A stretch of DNA of 37,572 nucleotides. Origin: an uncultured Oscillospiraceae bacterium. GTDB taxonomy: Bacteria > Bacillota > Clostridia > Oscillospirales > Oscillospiraceae. The position numbers and the translations under genes were made by a program. The stretch lies in the NCBI GenBank assembly GCA_934512135.1, contig CAKSWT010000022.1, positions 1 through 37,572 of the forward strand, in the 5' to 3' direction. Under the pieces are notes generated by a model. The model did not search any database. It had not been told where the DNA came from and saw only the letters and a list, made by a program, of their open reading frames with translations. The stretch's first letter is position 1, and each line of letters opens with the position of its first letter. This document shows, in pieces, positions 1 through 7,588 of the stretch.

Positions 1-265
1 GATCGGCCCTAAAACGGCGATACTTTGGCTCAAATCCGGTCGGTAGGGTTTTTCGCCGGACGATGTCTTTTTGTCACACCTCAATTTTTGTACGAAGAAC
101 CCGAACCGTTGATGCGCCTGAGTTTTCTCAGGCGCATCTGTACCGTTTGGTAAACATGGCAAACCTACCGCTCGTGGATACAATGCACCACGCTTTGCAG
201 GCGTGGTGCATTTTTTGCGGCGTTCGTCCTGACACACCGGGACAATGGGAACAGAAGAGACAAAA
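1..265. other. Gene-free, hairpin-rich stretch
   Basis: I see no convincing gene here. There is a perfect 12-bp inverted repeat with a TTTT loop at 111-138 (arms 111-122 and 127-138) and a second strong hairpin at 182-212, described separately as a terminator. Two close hairpins ending in a T-run would fit the 3' end of a plus-strand transcript, possibly a structured RNA that begins left of the window. I could not match it to a known RNA family. The broken transposase next door suggests a scarred insertion region. Confidence 0.5.
182..216 (+). terminator. Rho-independent terminator (plus strand)
   Basis: A perfect 12-bp stem (182-193 with 201-212) with a 7-nt loop runs directly into a T-run at 211-216. 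The T-run is on the plus strand, so it would end a transcript entering from the left. No coding gene that it would serve is visible inside the window. Confidence 0.6.
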
Positions 266-448
266 TCATGAATGCCATTCTCCTGCTGTTGCCGAGTAGT
301 ATCTGATTTTGACATCCTCGTTTTCATTGAAATCACCGCGCATGATACTGTCAAGAGTATCATGCAGGAGGCCTTTGTCTATGTGGCCTGCAGCTACGGG
401 ACAGCTGATATTTTCAGTTTCCCTAAAGAATGTCTGTGCAACAGCCAA
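266..448 (-). other. Unassigned open stretch fused to the broken transposase
   Basis: Reading leftward, the frame that carries the IS256 catalytic-domain start continues open for 60 codons after the recognisable transposase sequence stops at about 449, and ends at 266. The predicted residues do not resemble an IS256 transposase; I do not recognise them. It probably marks a deletion or recombination junction, with this segment belonging to a different former gene. It has no ribosome site of its own. A short 6-bp inverted repeat lies at about 341-361. Confidence 0.35.
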
Positions 449-977
449 ATAGTGGATAGCATCCAGAAAAACAACCGCGTAGATGGCCTCCAGAGGCCGC
501 TGCTGCCATTCTTTTGCGATGGGCAGGATCTTCAGTCGTGTCGGACACCTCTACGCCGTAGATATCCCGCACATGAGCTTCAATGTCGCCGGTCGTCATG
601 CCCTTAGAATACATGGAAGTGATTTTTGCCCCAATTTCCTGACTGATACTGGTCCGATTCTTCTTCAGAATGATTGGATCAAATTCACTTTTACGGGCAC
701 GGGGGACGGCGACCTCAACATCGCCAGAGCTGGCCCGCAGGGTCTTGCTGCTGTGACCGTTCCGGCTGTTGCCCGTGTCCTTATTCTTGTAATCATACAT
801 GCTGTAGCCCAGTTCATCATCCAGCTCTGCCTCCAGAGCATTTTCCATAAACTCGGCAATTGTCTCCTTGAACAGGCTCTGAATGTCATCCACGCTGCCA
901 ATGTTCGCTGGCTGCAACAGCTCACGAATCTTTTCCCTGCGGGCATTTTCTTCCGGCGTGCGTTTCTTTCTTGCCAT
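449..977 (-). pseudogene. IS256-family transposase, 5' fragment with deletion/frameshift
   Basis: This is the N-terminal third of a Mutator-like (IS256 family) DDE transposase. The start at 977 has a good ribosome site (GGAGG, 7 nt upstream). The N-terminal part (MARKKRTPEENARREK..., then the NGHSSKTLR and VAVPRARKSEF segments) and the GMTTGDIEAHVRDIYGVEVSDTT region are intact. After SDTT (about position 524) the frame breaks: the expected next residues are partly missing, and the family sequence resumes in another frame (ILPIAKEWQQRPLEAIYAV, then VFLDAIHY) up to about 449. A short deletion has therefore removed a few codons and shifted the frame. Everything after the first catalytic aspartate motif is gone, so no active enzyme can be made. 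Confidence 0.85.
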
Positions 978-981
978 AGTA

Positions 982-1032
982 AAACCTCCAATGTGGTGCT
1001 GCTATTATACACCACATTGGAGGTTTACACAA
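982..1032 (-). promoter_or_regulatory. Transposase promoter inside a 17-bp perfect palindrome
   Basis: Two perfect 17-bp arms (982-998 and 1010-1026) flank an 11-nt loop. On the minus strand a TATAAT -10 box lies in the loop (1004-1009), exactly 17 bp from a weak -35 TTGTGT (1027-1032). The downstream arm contains the GGAGG ribosome site of the transposase. A transcript from this promoter starts inside or after the downstream arm and leaves the ribosome site free. A read-through transcript from the dehydrogenase genes to the right carries both arms and would fold the site away. This protection from outside transcription is known for elements such as IS10 and IS50. Confidence 0.7.
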
Positions 1033-1162
1033 AATGTGGGATGGTCTCGTTCCACCAGTTCATCCCCTGCTGCTTTCAGGGCGTATTTCTGGATGTCATC
1101 ATTCTGAAGATAGGCCGAATCCCAATCTGTTGCCAATGCGGCTGGCTGTGCGTTTCTATTGG

Positions 1163-1945
1163 TTATCCGCCGGTGGTCGCACCGCCGTCTACGATCAATG
1201 TGGTTCCGGTGATAAATGCGGCGGCGTCGGTTGCCAGATACAGCATGGCAGAGGCGATTTCCTCCGGCTGCGCCATCCGGTGCATGGGGATTTTGTCCAG
1301 CAGGGCTTCCGCAAGAGTCTTGTCCTCCAGCAGTCCCTGATTGATGGCGGTTGCAGTAAGACCCGGGCAAACGGCGTTGACGGTGATGCCGTACTCTGCC
1401 CATTCTCTGCCCATGGTACGAACCAGCGTGACCAATGCGCCCTTGGAGGCGCCATAAGGACCGTGATGCCCGCCGCCTTCAAACGCGCCGATGGATGCGG
1501 TGATGACAATGCGTCCGCCGCGCCCCTGGTGAATCATTTGCCTTGCCGCTGCTTTGGCGCAGAGGAACGTGCCCTTGAGATTGACGGAGACAACATTCAT
1601 AAATTCTTCCTCCGTCTGCTCCAGCAGCGGGAGGACTGCACCGCCGATTCCAGCATTGGCAACGAAAATATCCACGCCGCCAAAACGGTTCACCGTCTCA
1701 GCAATCAGTTGGTCCACCTGCGGGCTTTGGGCAATGTCCACCTGAATCACGTGGACCCGTCCGCCGTTTCTTCTTATAACCCCGGCGGTTTTCTCGGCAG
1801 CAGCGTTGGAAATATCGGCAACCACCACATTGGCGCCGTAGGCGGCGAACAGCATGGCGGCAGCCTGACCGATGCCGCTTCCGGCACCGGTGATGACTGC
1901 AGTTTTTCCGGCGCAATCAAAGGTGGGAATCTGAACAGGATACAT
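1163..1945 (-). CDS. SDR-family NAD(P)-dependent oxidoreductase
   Basis: This is a classical short-chain dehydrogenase/reductase of 260 residues, a normal length. It has the Rossmann cofactor motif TGAGSGIG (19-26), the adenine-contact aspartate D70, NAG (97-99), and the full catalytic set N122, S151, Y164 and K168, so it should oxidise or reduce a hydroxyl/keto group. An acidic residue at the end of beta-2 (VVADIS, D44) favours NAD over NADP. The start at 1945 has GGAGG 7 nt upstream. It lies 17 nt after another SDR gene and is almost certainly co-transcribed with it. The substrate cannot be read from sequence; sterol, bile-acid, sugar and fatty-acyl SDRs all share these motifs. Confidence 0.9.
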   Translation of the reverse strand: MYPVQIPTFDCAGKTAVITGAGSGIGQAAAMLFAAYGANVVVADISNAAAEKTAGVIRRNGGRVHVIQVDIAQSPQVDQLIAETVNRFGGVDIFVANAGIGGAVLPLLEQTEEEFMNVVSVNLKGTFLCAKAAARQMIHQGRGGRIVITASIGAFEGGGHHGPYGASKGALVTLVRTMGREWAEYGITVNAVCPGLTATAINQGLLEDKTLAEALLDKIPMHRMAQPEEIASAMLYLATDAAAFITGTTLIVDGGATTGG

Positions 1946-1962
1946 GATATTGCCTCCTTATC

Positions 1963-2724
1963 TTACAGGCAGCGCCCGTTATCCGTGACGATGGCTTGAC
2001 CGGTGATGCAGCGGGACAGATCGCTGGCGAGGAACGCAATGACGTTGGCTTGATCCTCCGCCGTTGCAAAGGGAATGGAGGAATCCATATGCCGGTCTGT
2101 AATGGCAAAGAAATCTAAATCCATAAAGGCGTCCTCCCTTCCGTCCATACGATCTACGGCGGTGGGGCCGGGACAGACGGCGTTGCAGCGAATGTCGGTG
2201 CCTGTATACTGGAGCGCAATGTTTTTTGTCATGGCAATGACCGCTGCCTTTGCCGCGGAATAGCTGACGCCGGCATTGCCGTAAACCCCTGCAATGGCAG
2301 AGAGATTGACAATAGATCCGCTGCCCTGGGCACGCATATGGGGCAGTGTAGCCCGGCAGCAATACAGCACCGAGGACTGATTCAGGGCAATCATCTGATC
2401 CCAGAATGCATCGCTGCACTTTTCGGTGGTGGTGTGAAAATCGCCTGCCCCGGCGTTATTGACCAACACATCAATGCGCCCAAAGACCGTTACGACCTGC
2501 TCCACCGCAGCACTGCAATCCTCTGACTTTGTAACATCTCCGGCAATGGTCAGACAATCCGCGCCCAGTGCCTTTAATTCAGCGGCAATCCGATCCATTT
2601 TCTCCTGCCCCCGGGCAAAGATCGCAACCTTGGCGCCATGCTTTGCAAATACCCGGGCAGTTTCCGCACCGATGCCGGAGCTTCCGCCGGTAATCAGCGC
2701 AACCTTGTCTTTTAGCATTTCCAT
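1963..2724 (-). CDS. SDR-family oxidoreductase (second, upstream copy)
   Basis: A 253-residue classical SDR with TGGSSGIG (12-19), D63, NNAG (89-92), N115, S142, Y155 and K159, all present and correctly spaced. After beta-2 it has an ARG stretch (IFARGQ, 35-40) instead of an acidic residue, which suggests NADP(H), unlike its neighbour. Two SDRs of opposite cofactor preference in one operon would allow epimerisation through a keto intermediate, as pairs of hydroxysteroid dehydrogenases do; this is inference only. The C-terminal VTDNGRCL replaces the usual VDGG ending. The start at 2724 has GGAGG 7 nt upstream. First gene of a two-gene operon with its own promoter. Confidence 0.9.
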   Translation of the reverse strand: MEMLKDKVALITGGSSGIGAETARVFAKHGAKVAIFARGQEKMDRIAAELKALGADCLTIAGDVTKSEDCSAAVEQVVTVFGRIDVLVNNAGAGDFHTTTEKCSDAFWDQMIALNQSSVLYCCRATLPHMRAQGSGSIVNLSAIAGVYGNAGVSYSAAKAAVIAMTKNIALQYTGTDIRCNAVCPGPTAVDRMDGREDAFMDLDFFAITDRHMDSSIPFATAEDQANVIAFLASDLSRCITGQAIVTDNGRCL

Positions 2725-2753
2725 ATCATTCCCTCCTGTATTTTGCTATCTCT

Positions 2754-2782
2754 ACTATAAACGGGTTTGGGGGCAATGTAAA
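2754..2782 (-). promoter_or_regulatory. Sigma-A-type promoter of the SDR pair
   Basis: On the minus strand a TTTACA -35 box (2777-2782) and a TATAGT -10 box (2754-2759) are separated by exactly 17 bp, 29 nt upstream of the first SDR start. Together with the terminator at 2842-2878 this makes the SDR pair a separate transcription unit. Confidence 0.65.
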
Positions 2783-2841
2783 ATAACTCTTTTGCCGCCC
2801 ATTATAACCTGGAGAGCATACCGAGACGCGATATGGAAAGG

Positions 2842-2878
2842 AACTCCCCTGATTCGCTCCAAGTGAATCAGGGGAGTT
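2842..2878 (-). terminator. Terminator after the NTF2-like gene
   Basis: A perfect 14-bp stem (2842-2855 with 2865-2878) begins 5 nt after the stop codon of the NTF2-like gene. On the minus strand it is followed by a short pyrimidine tract (TTCCTTTCC), a weak but plausible release tail. Confidence 0.6.
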
Positions 2879-2883
2879 GTCGT

Positions 2884-3621
2884 TTAGATCTCTACCGTAT
2901 CAGGCAGCGTGTCGTAGGGCGTAGGAGGTGTGGGCTGGTCGCCGGGGTACATGGCGTCCTTGGAGAAGCCCCACCAGGTGGTAGCGGGCTTGGGCGTGTA
3001 CATGGGACCGCCGCCAAAGCCACCGGGACCGCCGGGCCCCTTCATTCCCTTTTCGTCCATTTCCTTCTTCATCATTTCCAGCATCTCCGGCGGAATTTCC
3101 TTCTTGAGACCATAAGGCTCCACCTCTGTCCAGCACTTGTCATAGGGGCACATGAAAATGCTGTAGGTATGCAGATGCCAGATTTTCCACTGACCGTCCT
3201 CTTTCTTGAAAATCGCGCCATACTTCATCCAAGCCCAGAAGCCGTTAAGGGTTCCGCCAAAGGTGTTGCTCTCCACGCCGGGGGAGTACCAGGAGCCCAT
3301 GACAGACTCGCCGTCGGCTGCAACCTCCACAATGGGGGTGGTGAGCATATGGATGTGCAGGAAGCCCTTCCGGTTGGCGTCGTCGTCTGCGTTGGGGTGG
3401 GAGTGGAAAAATGCTTCAATGCCATCGTCCCCCTCAAACACGCCGGACATCATCTCAATGCGGCAGCCCTCGGTCTTTGTGGCAAACAGGGAAGCAATCT
3501 TTTCCTGCTCGTCGGCAGCGTGATAGCATACATATTTTCCGATTACATTGCAGCAGTCAATGTATGCCTGAGTTCTCGCCTGGGCCAACTGTAATTCTTT
3601 CAGCTGTTCTTCCAGTGTCAT
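2884..3621 (-). CDS. NTF2/SnoaL-like domain protein with Gly/Pro-rich linker
   Basis: A 245-residue soluble protein. Residues about 10-165 have the layout of a SnoaL-type NTF2 fold: an N-terminal helix pair around YIDCCNVIGKY, a paired acid segment (FEGDDGIEAFF, 62-72), a central HIHMLTTP strand, and WKIWHLHTYSIF near the end of the barrel. Folds of this type serve as small-molecule dehydratases, isomerases or cyclases, for example in steroid and polyketide pathways. After about residue 190 comes a Gly/Pro-rich linker (GPGGPGGFGGGP) and an aromatic tail (TTWWGFSKDAMYPGD), not usual for the family. GGAGG lies 8 nt before the ATG. It starts 35 nt after a solute-binding lipoprotein gene, in one operon with it. 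Fold fairly sure; reaction unknown. Confidence 0.75.
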   Translation of the reverse strand: MTLEEQLKELQLAQARTQAYIDCCNVIGKYVCYHAADEQEKIASLFATKTEGCRIEMMSGVFEGDDGIEAFFHSHPNADDDANRKGFLHIHMLTTPIVEVAADGESVMGSWYSPGVESNTFGGTLNGFWAWMKYGAIFKKEDGQWKIWHLHTYSIFMCPYDKCWTEVEPYGLKKEIPPEMLEMMKKEMDEKGMKGPGGPGGFGGGPMYTPKPATTWWGFSKDAMYPGDQPTPPTPYDTLPDTVEI

Positions 3622-3656
3622 ATCTGGTTCCTCCTTATTGTGCGGTGTATGGCTTG

Positions 3657-5390
3657 TTAGCCAACGGCGCGCTGGTTATAGCGCTCCAATGCAGCCTGAT
3701 AGACCTCGATAATGTCTGCAAGCCCCATTCCTTCAATATCTGCAACAAAGTCATCAAACTCGTCCACACTTCTGGTGCCGTTGATGAACTTTGCAACATT
3801 CTCATCCACATAGGTCTGGATATCGGCGAGGGGGCTGCGTGCGGTTTCGGACTCTTCCTCGGTCAGGGATACCGCGGGCAGCAGATTGTCGCCGTCAATT
3901 CCGGTCATCCATACATCGTAAACGGCCTTCTGCTCCTGGGTAAAGGTGGAGGACAGACGAGTCTCCATGGTATGGATGGGGGTTGTATGCGCATACAGCG
4001 TGAAAATTGCAGAGGCGCGGTTTGCAGGCAGATCATATTCGTTTGCCGTAATCAAATCCGTCCACTGGGGATCGCCGTTTTCGTCAAACGTAAAGGATTC
4101 CCCTTCGGTGCCATAATTTGCAACGATTGCGCCGTACTCGGTGAACCAGTAGTTCAGCCATTCCAGGGCAATTTCCGGATGTGCGCACTGCTCCGTAATC
4201 AGGGCATGCTCGCTGCTCTTAATCATGGACATGTCGGTGAAATGGGTCACGCCGCTGCCGTCGGAGGCAGGATAGTTGAATCCAATCAGCTTGCAGCCGT
4301 TTCCGGTTTCGGCTTCGATGGAAGCAATCTCGGCTGCAGTTGCGCCGATGATTGCGGTATCGCCGCTGTATACATAGGTATAGGTTTCCATGGGAAGGCC
4401 GGTGGTGCCGACGTTCATAAAGTCGGAGCCGATGATGCCGTCCTGATACCATGCGGCTGCCAGCTTCAGATATTCCTTATACTCGGGCTGTACATAGGTG
4501 TAGCGAACGTCGCCGTCCACCTGATAAAGACCGTTGATGCAATCTCCGCCGCCAATGCCGTATGCGGCGCTGAGGATATTTTCATAATTGCTATAGGTGA
4601 GCATAAGGGGATAACCGGCGCCATAGGTGCTCTTGCAGTCCCGGAGGAAATTGTCCATCTGGTCGATGGAATCAATGGATTTGTAGCCCAGGGCGTCCAT
4701 CCAATCCTGACGAATGACGGTGCCGCCCATAACCGGGAAATACTGATCCTTGATGGTATAAATCGCAATCATAACGCCGTCGTCATTCACGGTAGCCTTG
4801 TAGTTGTTTTCATCGGCAGTCAGCATGGCGTAATAGTCCGGCGCAAATTCCTCAATCATGTCGCTGAGGTCAATGGCAATGCCATCGGCAATGGCTTCGT
4901 TATAGTTGCCGGTGTAATAGCTCAGCGCGCCGCCCAGAAGGTCGCAGTAATCGCCGGAGGCAACCATCAGGTTGAACTTCTCGCTGGCGGTCATCATATT
5001 TTCGGAGGTGAAGTTGACCTTGACACCCGTTAATTTCTCTGCGGTTGCAAGTACCGGGAACTCGCCAAATGCCTGGATGGATTCGTGGGGAGATTTAAAG
5101 GGCATCCAATAAGTCAGCTCCAGATCATCCCCCTCCAGCGGATAGGAAATGGTATATGCAGGGGCTGAGGATTCGGATTTCTCCTTCGTGGATTCCTCGG
5201 CGCTGGATACCGATGCAATCTCCGGCTCCGGCGTCGCTGCCGGTTCCGGCGCATTTGCCGCTACTTCCGTCGTCTGATCGCTGGACGCAGCGGCAGCGCT
5301 TTCTGCTGTTTGGGAACCGCAGCCGCTGAACACCGCAACAATCAGCGCAAGGCACAGCAGAAGCGAAAACAGCTTTGTTCCTCTTTCCAT
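3657..5390 (-). CDS. Extracellular solute-binding lipoprotein (LplA-like), copy 1
   Basis: A large ABC-type substrate-binding lipoprotein of 577 residues. I place the start at 5390 (MERGTKLF...), with GGAGG 8 nt upstream; a longer reading frame to 5468 has no ribosome site and would bury the signal peptide. The lipobox FSGC puts the lipid-modified cysteine at residue 24. A Ser/Ala/Glu-rich tether follows, then the mature domain with LMVASGDY and IRQDWMDALG, typical of LplA/AlgQ-like binding proteins of long oligosaccharide or related importers. No permease or ATPase gene is adjacent; instead a LysR regulator lies upstream and an NTF2-like gene downstream. It may feed a permease elsewhere or act as a sensor. 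Confidence 0.85.
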   Translation of the reverse strand: MERGTKLFSLLLCLALIVAVFSGCGSQTAESAAAASSDQTTEVAANAPEPAATPEPEIASVSSAEESTKEKSESSAPAYTISYPLEGDDLELTYWMPFKSPHESIQAFGEFPVLATAEKLTGVKVNFTSENMMTASEKFNLMVASGDYCDLLGGALSYYTGNYNEAIADGIAIDLSDMIEEFAPDYYAMLTADENNYKATVNDDGVMIAIYTIKDQYFPVMGGTVIRQDWMDALGYKSIDSIDQMDNFLRDCKSTYGAGYPLMLTYSNYENILSAAYGIGGGDCINGLYQVDGDVRYTYVQPEYKEYLKLAAAWYQDGIIGSDFMNVGTTGLPMETYTYVYSGDTAIIGATAAEIASIEAETGNGCKLIGFNYPASDGSGVTHFTDMSMIKSSEHALITEQCAHPEIALEWLNYWFTEYGAIVANYGTEGESFTFDENGDPQWTDLITANEYDLPANRASAIFTLYAHTTPIHTMETRLSSTFTQEQKAVYDVWMTGIDGDNLLPAVSLTEEESETARSPLADIQTYVDENVAKFINGTRSVDEFDDFVADIEGMGLADIIEVYQAALERYNQRAVG

Positions 5391-5398
5391 GAAAAAAC

Positions 5399-5468
5399 CC
5401 TCCTTATATAATCCTGTGGAATTCTTGTTCCTACAGATATTATATAAGGAGGTTTGCCAATCGTCCAA
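5399..5468 (-). promoter_or_regulatory. Promoter within a 14-bp inverted repeat that contains the ribosome site
   Basis: Perfect 14-bp arms lie at 5399-5412 and 5439-5452, with an additional partly paired interior (CTGT/ACAG). The downstream arm holds the GGAGG of the lipoprotein gene; the upstream arm holds a minus-strand TATAAT (5439-5444) with a TTGGAC -35 box at 5463-5468, 18 bp away. Transcripts from this promoter would lack the upstream arm. Read-through from the LysR gene would contain both arms and fold over the ribosome site. The layout matches the transposase palindrome at 982-1032. Confidence 0.55.
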
Positions 5469-5510
5469 GTCGAAAAAGTTACTGTCATCAGTCGTTTTTG
5501 GAATGGCGCG

Positions 5511-6452
5511 TCAAAGCGGGGGAAATGCGCGATCAGACCGCTGCTGTGCGGTTTGGAAGAAATCAATAAAGTAGTTCAGCAGCAAGTCTGCGCTGGTGGA
5601 GAGCTTTTGGTTTTTAGCCCGGTTGATTCCAATGGTGCGGTAGCAAATGGGATTGCGAATCCGCAGAAATTTGACGCTGACCTTTCCAAGTCCTTTGATT
5701 TCCGGGGGAATTTCAATGGTATTTACCGCAGAAACCCCTGGGATAAATGCAACGCCGTAGCCAAACTGCACCAGCTTTCTGGTCATTTCGTTTTCGGTTA
5801 CTTCAAAGGCGATGTTGGGGGTGAAGCCTGCCAGATTACAGAAAAGCTCCATCTGCCGTCTGCTTTCGGATTCGCTTTGCGGCATGATAAACGGCTCTTC
5901 CCGGAACATGCTGAGGTCAATTGCCTGACCGGAGGTAAACGGCATGTCCTCCGGCACCATCAACAGGTATTCGTCCTGCATCAGCGGCTGCCATTCTATG
6001 CGTTCGTCCTTCATGGGCGCAGTGTTTACCACAAAATCCAGGCTGCCCAATGCAAGCATTTCCTGGGCGGAAATGGTGCTGCTGGCGGGAAGCCGTACCG
6101 GAATGTCGGGATGTCGATGATGGAAGCCCTCCAGAATCTGAACAAAGATTTCCGGCAGTGTGATGGTGAGGTTTACGGCGTTTTTGCGATTCTCGCGAAT
6201 TTCCATCATGCGCTGGCAGGTGTGGTCATATTCCGTTAAAACGCTTTGGGCAAACCGGCAGAATTCCTTTCCGCAATCGGTCAGCGTGGTGCCTTTTTTC
6301 GTCCGGGCCAGCAGTTCCAGCCCCAGCTCCGCTTCCATGGCGGAGATGGATTTGCTCAATGCCGGCTGGGTAAGGTGCAATTCTGCCGATGCCCGGGTGA
6401 AGTTTCCGGTGGTCGCAAGGACGGTAAAGTATCGAAGCTGCTGAATATCCAT
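5511..6452 (-). CDS. LysR-family transcriptional regulator
   Basis: 313 residues, the usual LysR length. Residues 1-60 form the winged HTH (MDIQQLRYFTVLATTGNFTRAS..., then LTQPALSKSISAMEAELG), followed by a linker helix and an effector-binding domain of periplasmic-binding-protein type from about 90 to 300. AGGAG lies 9 nt before the ATG. It precedes the solute-binding lipoprotein in the same direction with a 120-nt gap that carries a palindrome and promoter, so it probably controls that gene and perhaps the dehydrogenase/NTF2 genes beyond. The inducer is unknown, but it is likely the ligand of the lipoprotein or a product made from it. Confidence 0.92.
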   Translation of the reverse strand: MDIQQLRYFTVLATTGNFTRASAELHLTQPALSKSISAMEAELGLELLARTKKGTTLTDCGKEFCRFAQSVLTEYDHTCQRMMEIRENRKNAVNLTITLPEIFVQILEGFHHRHPDIPVRLPASSTISAQEMLALGSLDFVVNTAPMKDERIEWQPLMQDEYLLMVPEDMPFTSGQAIDLSMFREEPFIMPQSESESRRQMELFCNLAGFTPNIAFEVTENEMTRKLVQFGYGVAFIPGVSAVNTIEIPPEIKGLGKVSVKFLRIRNPICYRTIGINRAKNQKLSTSADLLLNYFIDFFQTAQQRSDRAFPPL

Positions 6453-6480
6453 GTGTGCATACTCCTGGCGTTGAATAAAA

Positions 6481-6651
6481 TCAATGATTCATCCGGAATC
6501 GATCCCGGTATTCTCTTGGTGTGATGGCTTCATAGCGCTTGAAGGTAGTGGAGAAGCTGGAACTGCTGGTATATCCCACTTGTTGGCTGATTTCCGCAAT
6601 GGTATCGGTGGTAGTTCCCAGCAACTGCTTCGCCCGGCTGATTGCCCTCAC
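6481..6651 (-). pseudogene. AraC-type HTH fragment (C-terminal half only)
   Basis: The sequence from AISRAKQLLGTTTDTIAE through VGYTSSSSFSTTFKRYEAIT and PREYRDRF is the second helix-turn-helix of an AraC/XylS regulator. The first HTH and any sensor domain are missing; upstream DNA in this frame does not resemble the family. A GTG at 6651 with a purine-rich AAGGGAAGAG just before it, and a TATAAT at 6662-6667, could still express a 56-residue mini-protein. It is most simply a 5'-truncated pseudogene, though a stand-alone DNA-binding half cannot be excluded. It lies 28 nt before the LysR gene. Confidence 0.6.
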
Positions 6652-6709
6652 CTCTTCCCTTATTATACGAAAAGTTCCCACACTTGGCGAGAACTTTTTT
6701 GACAGGCTG

Positions 6710-6739
6710 ACCCACTCCCTTTTCTGAAAGAGAGTGGGT
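6710..6739 (-). terminator. Hairpin after the flavodoxin-like gene (possible terminator)
   Basis: An 8-bp perfect stem (6710-6717 with 6732-6739), extended by four more pairs across one mismatch, lies 45 nt past the flavodoxin-like stop codon. The following bases on the minus strand are not T-rich, so intrinsic termination would be weak. Confidence 0.35.
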
Positions 6740-6784
6740 TTCACATTCATTGTAAAAATGAAGCCGGGAAATGTTCTGCGCCAA

Positions 6785-7588
6785 TCAGCCAATGCATGTG
6801 TACACAGAGCCGGGCTGCCTGGGAAGTCCTTCTGATGTGAAATAGTCCTCCAGAATTTCCTCCAGGAAGATTCTAGCCTTTTGAAGATCCCGGCTATGGG
6901 GACGGGAATCCAGGTTTCGATGCCAGACCTCCTGAGAGACCTCCTCCGGTACCGGAATGGCGCCGCCGTTTTTCTGGTCCATAACCGCCTGATGCAGCAG
7001 GGCCAGAGCATCCTCGGAAAGACCGGAAAACACCGGGTCTGCCGGGTTTCGCTCATATTTGCCGATTCGCTGCGCCACCTCATCCGGGCTGAGCCCTAAT
7101 TCAGAGGCGAGCAGATCAATGGTGCTTTTGGGCGCTTTTCGGCCCGGGCAGGCGAACTTGCCGATGACGCCCAAAAACAGATATTTTAAATACATGGACT
7201 CCAGCTCCAGCGCGGGAAGCGCCTCGGAAGGGCCAAAGGTTTCGCCGGAGTAGGTGACAAATACGATGCCCAACGGAGCACGCTCCGGCTGGAACAGCGA
7301 GCCCGGAAAGATCAGTTGATTGCTGTAGAGCCGAGGCGGATCCACATCCACCAAAGCCAGATGCCGGGAAACCAACGGCGAGGGGCTGCCGGAGATCACC
7401 GGGGAGCCAAGCAGGACCAAATCGTAGTGATCCAAATAGATGCCCTGACCGGGCAGATCGGTGTCCTCGTCCAAATGAACCAGATCCGGGACCCAGCCGT
7501 ATTCGGTTAGGACGTCCCGAAATATAAGAGCGACCTTCTCCGTATTTCCGGTGCTGGATGCATAGAGAATCAGTGCGCGGTTAGCCAT
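6785..7588 (-). CDS. Flavodoxin-like protein, copy 1
   Basis: 267 residues. The N-terminus LILYASSTGNTEKVA carries the FMN phosphate-binding loop (S/T-x-T-G-N-T, about 10-15); the DLVLLGSPVISG and VTYSGETFGPSEA segments match the other flavin-contact loops of the flavodoxin fold. The fold occupies about 1-160; the remaining ~100 residues, absent in simple flavodoxins, are helical and unrecognised. It is a clear paralogue of the protein at 10560-11402. Its start overlaps the end of the AraC-type regulator by 8 nt, with GGAGG inside the upstream gene, so translation is probably coupled. It likely passes electrons to, or reduces, a small organic compound. Confidence 0.8.
   Translation of the reverse strand: MANRALILYASSTGNTEKVALIFRDVLTEYGWVPDLVHLDEDTDLPGQGIYLDHYDLVLLGSPVISGSPSPLVSRHLALVDVDPPRLYSNQLIFPGSLFQPERAPLGIVFVTYSGETFGPSEALPALELESMYLKYLFLGVIGKFACPGRKAPKSTIDLLASELGLSPDEVAQRIGKYERNPADPVFSGLSEDALALLHQAVMDQKNGGAIPVPEEVSQEVWHRNLDSRPHSRDLQKARIFLEEILEDYFTSEGLPRQPGSVYTCIG

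Noticed and set aside
1163..3621. Bile-acid dehydroxylation (bai) operon
   Set aside because: SDR and NTF2-like genes are present, but the CoA ligase, CoA transferase, baiG transporter and baiCD/baiH order are missing, and the reductase lies 26 kb away.
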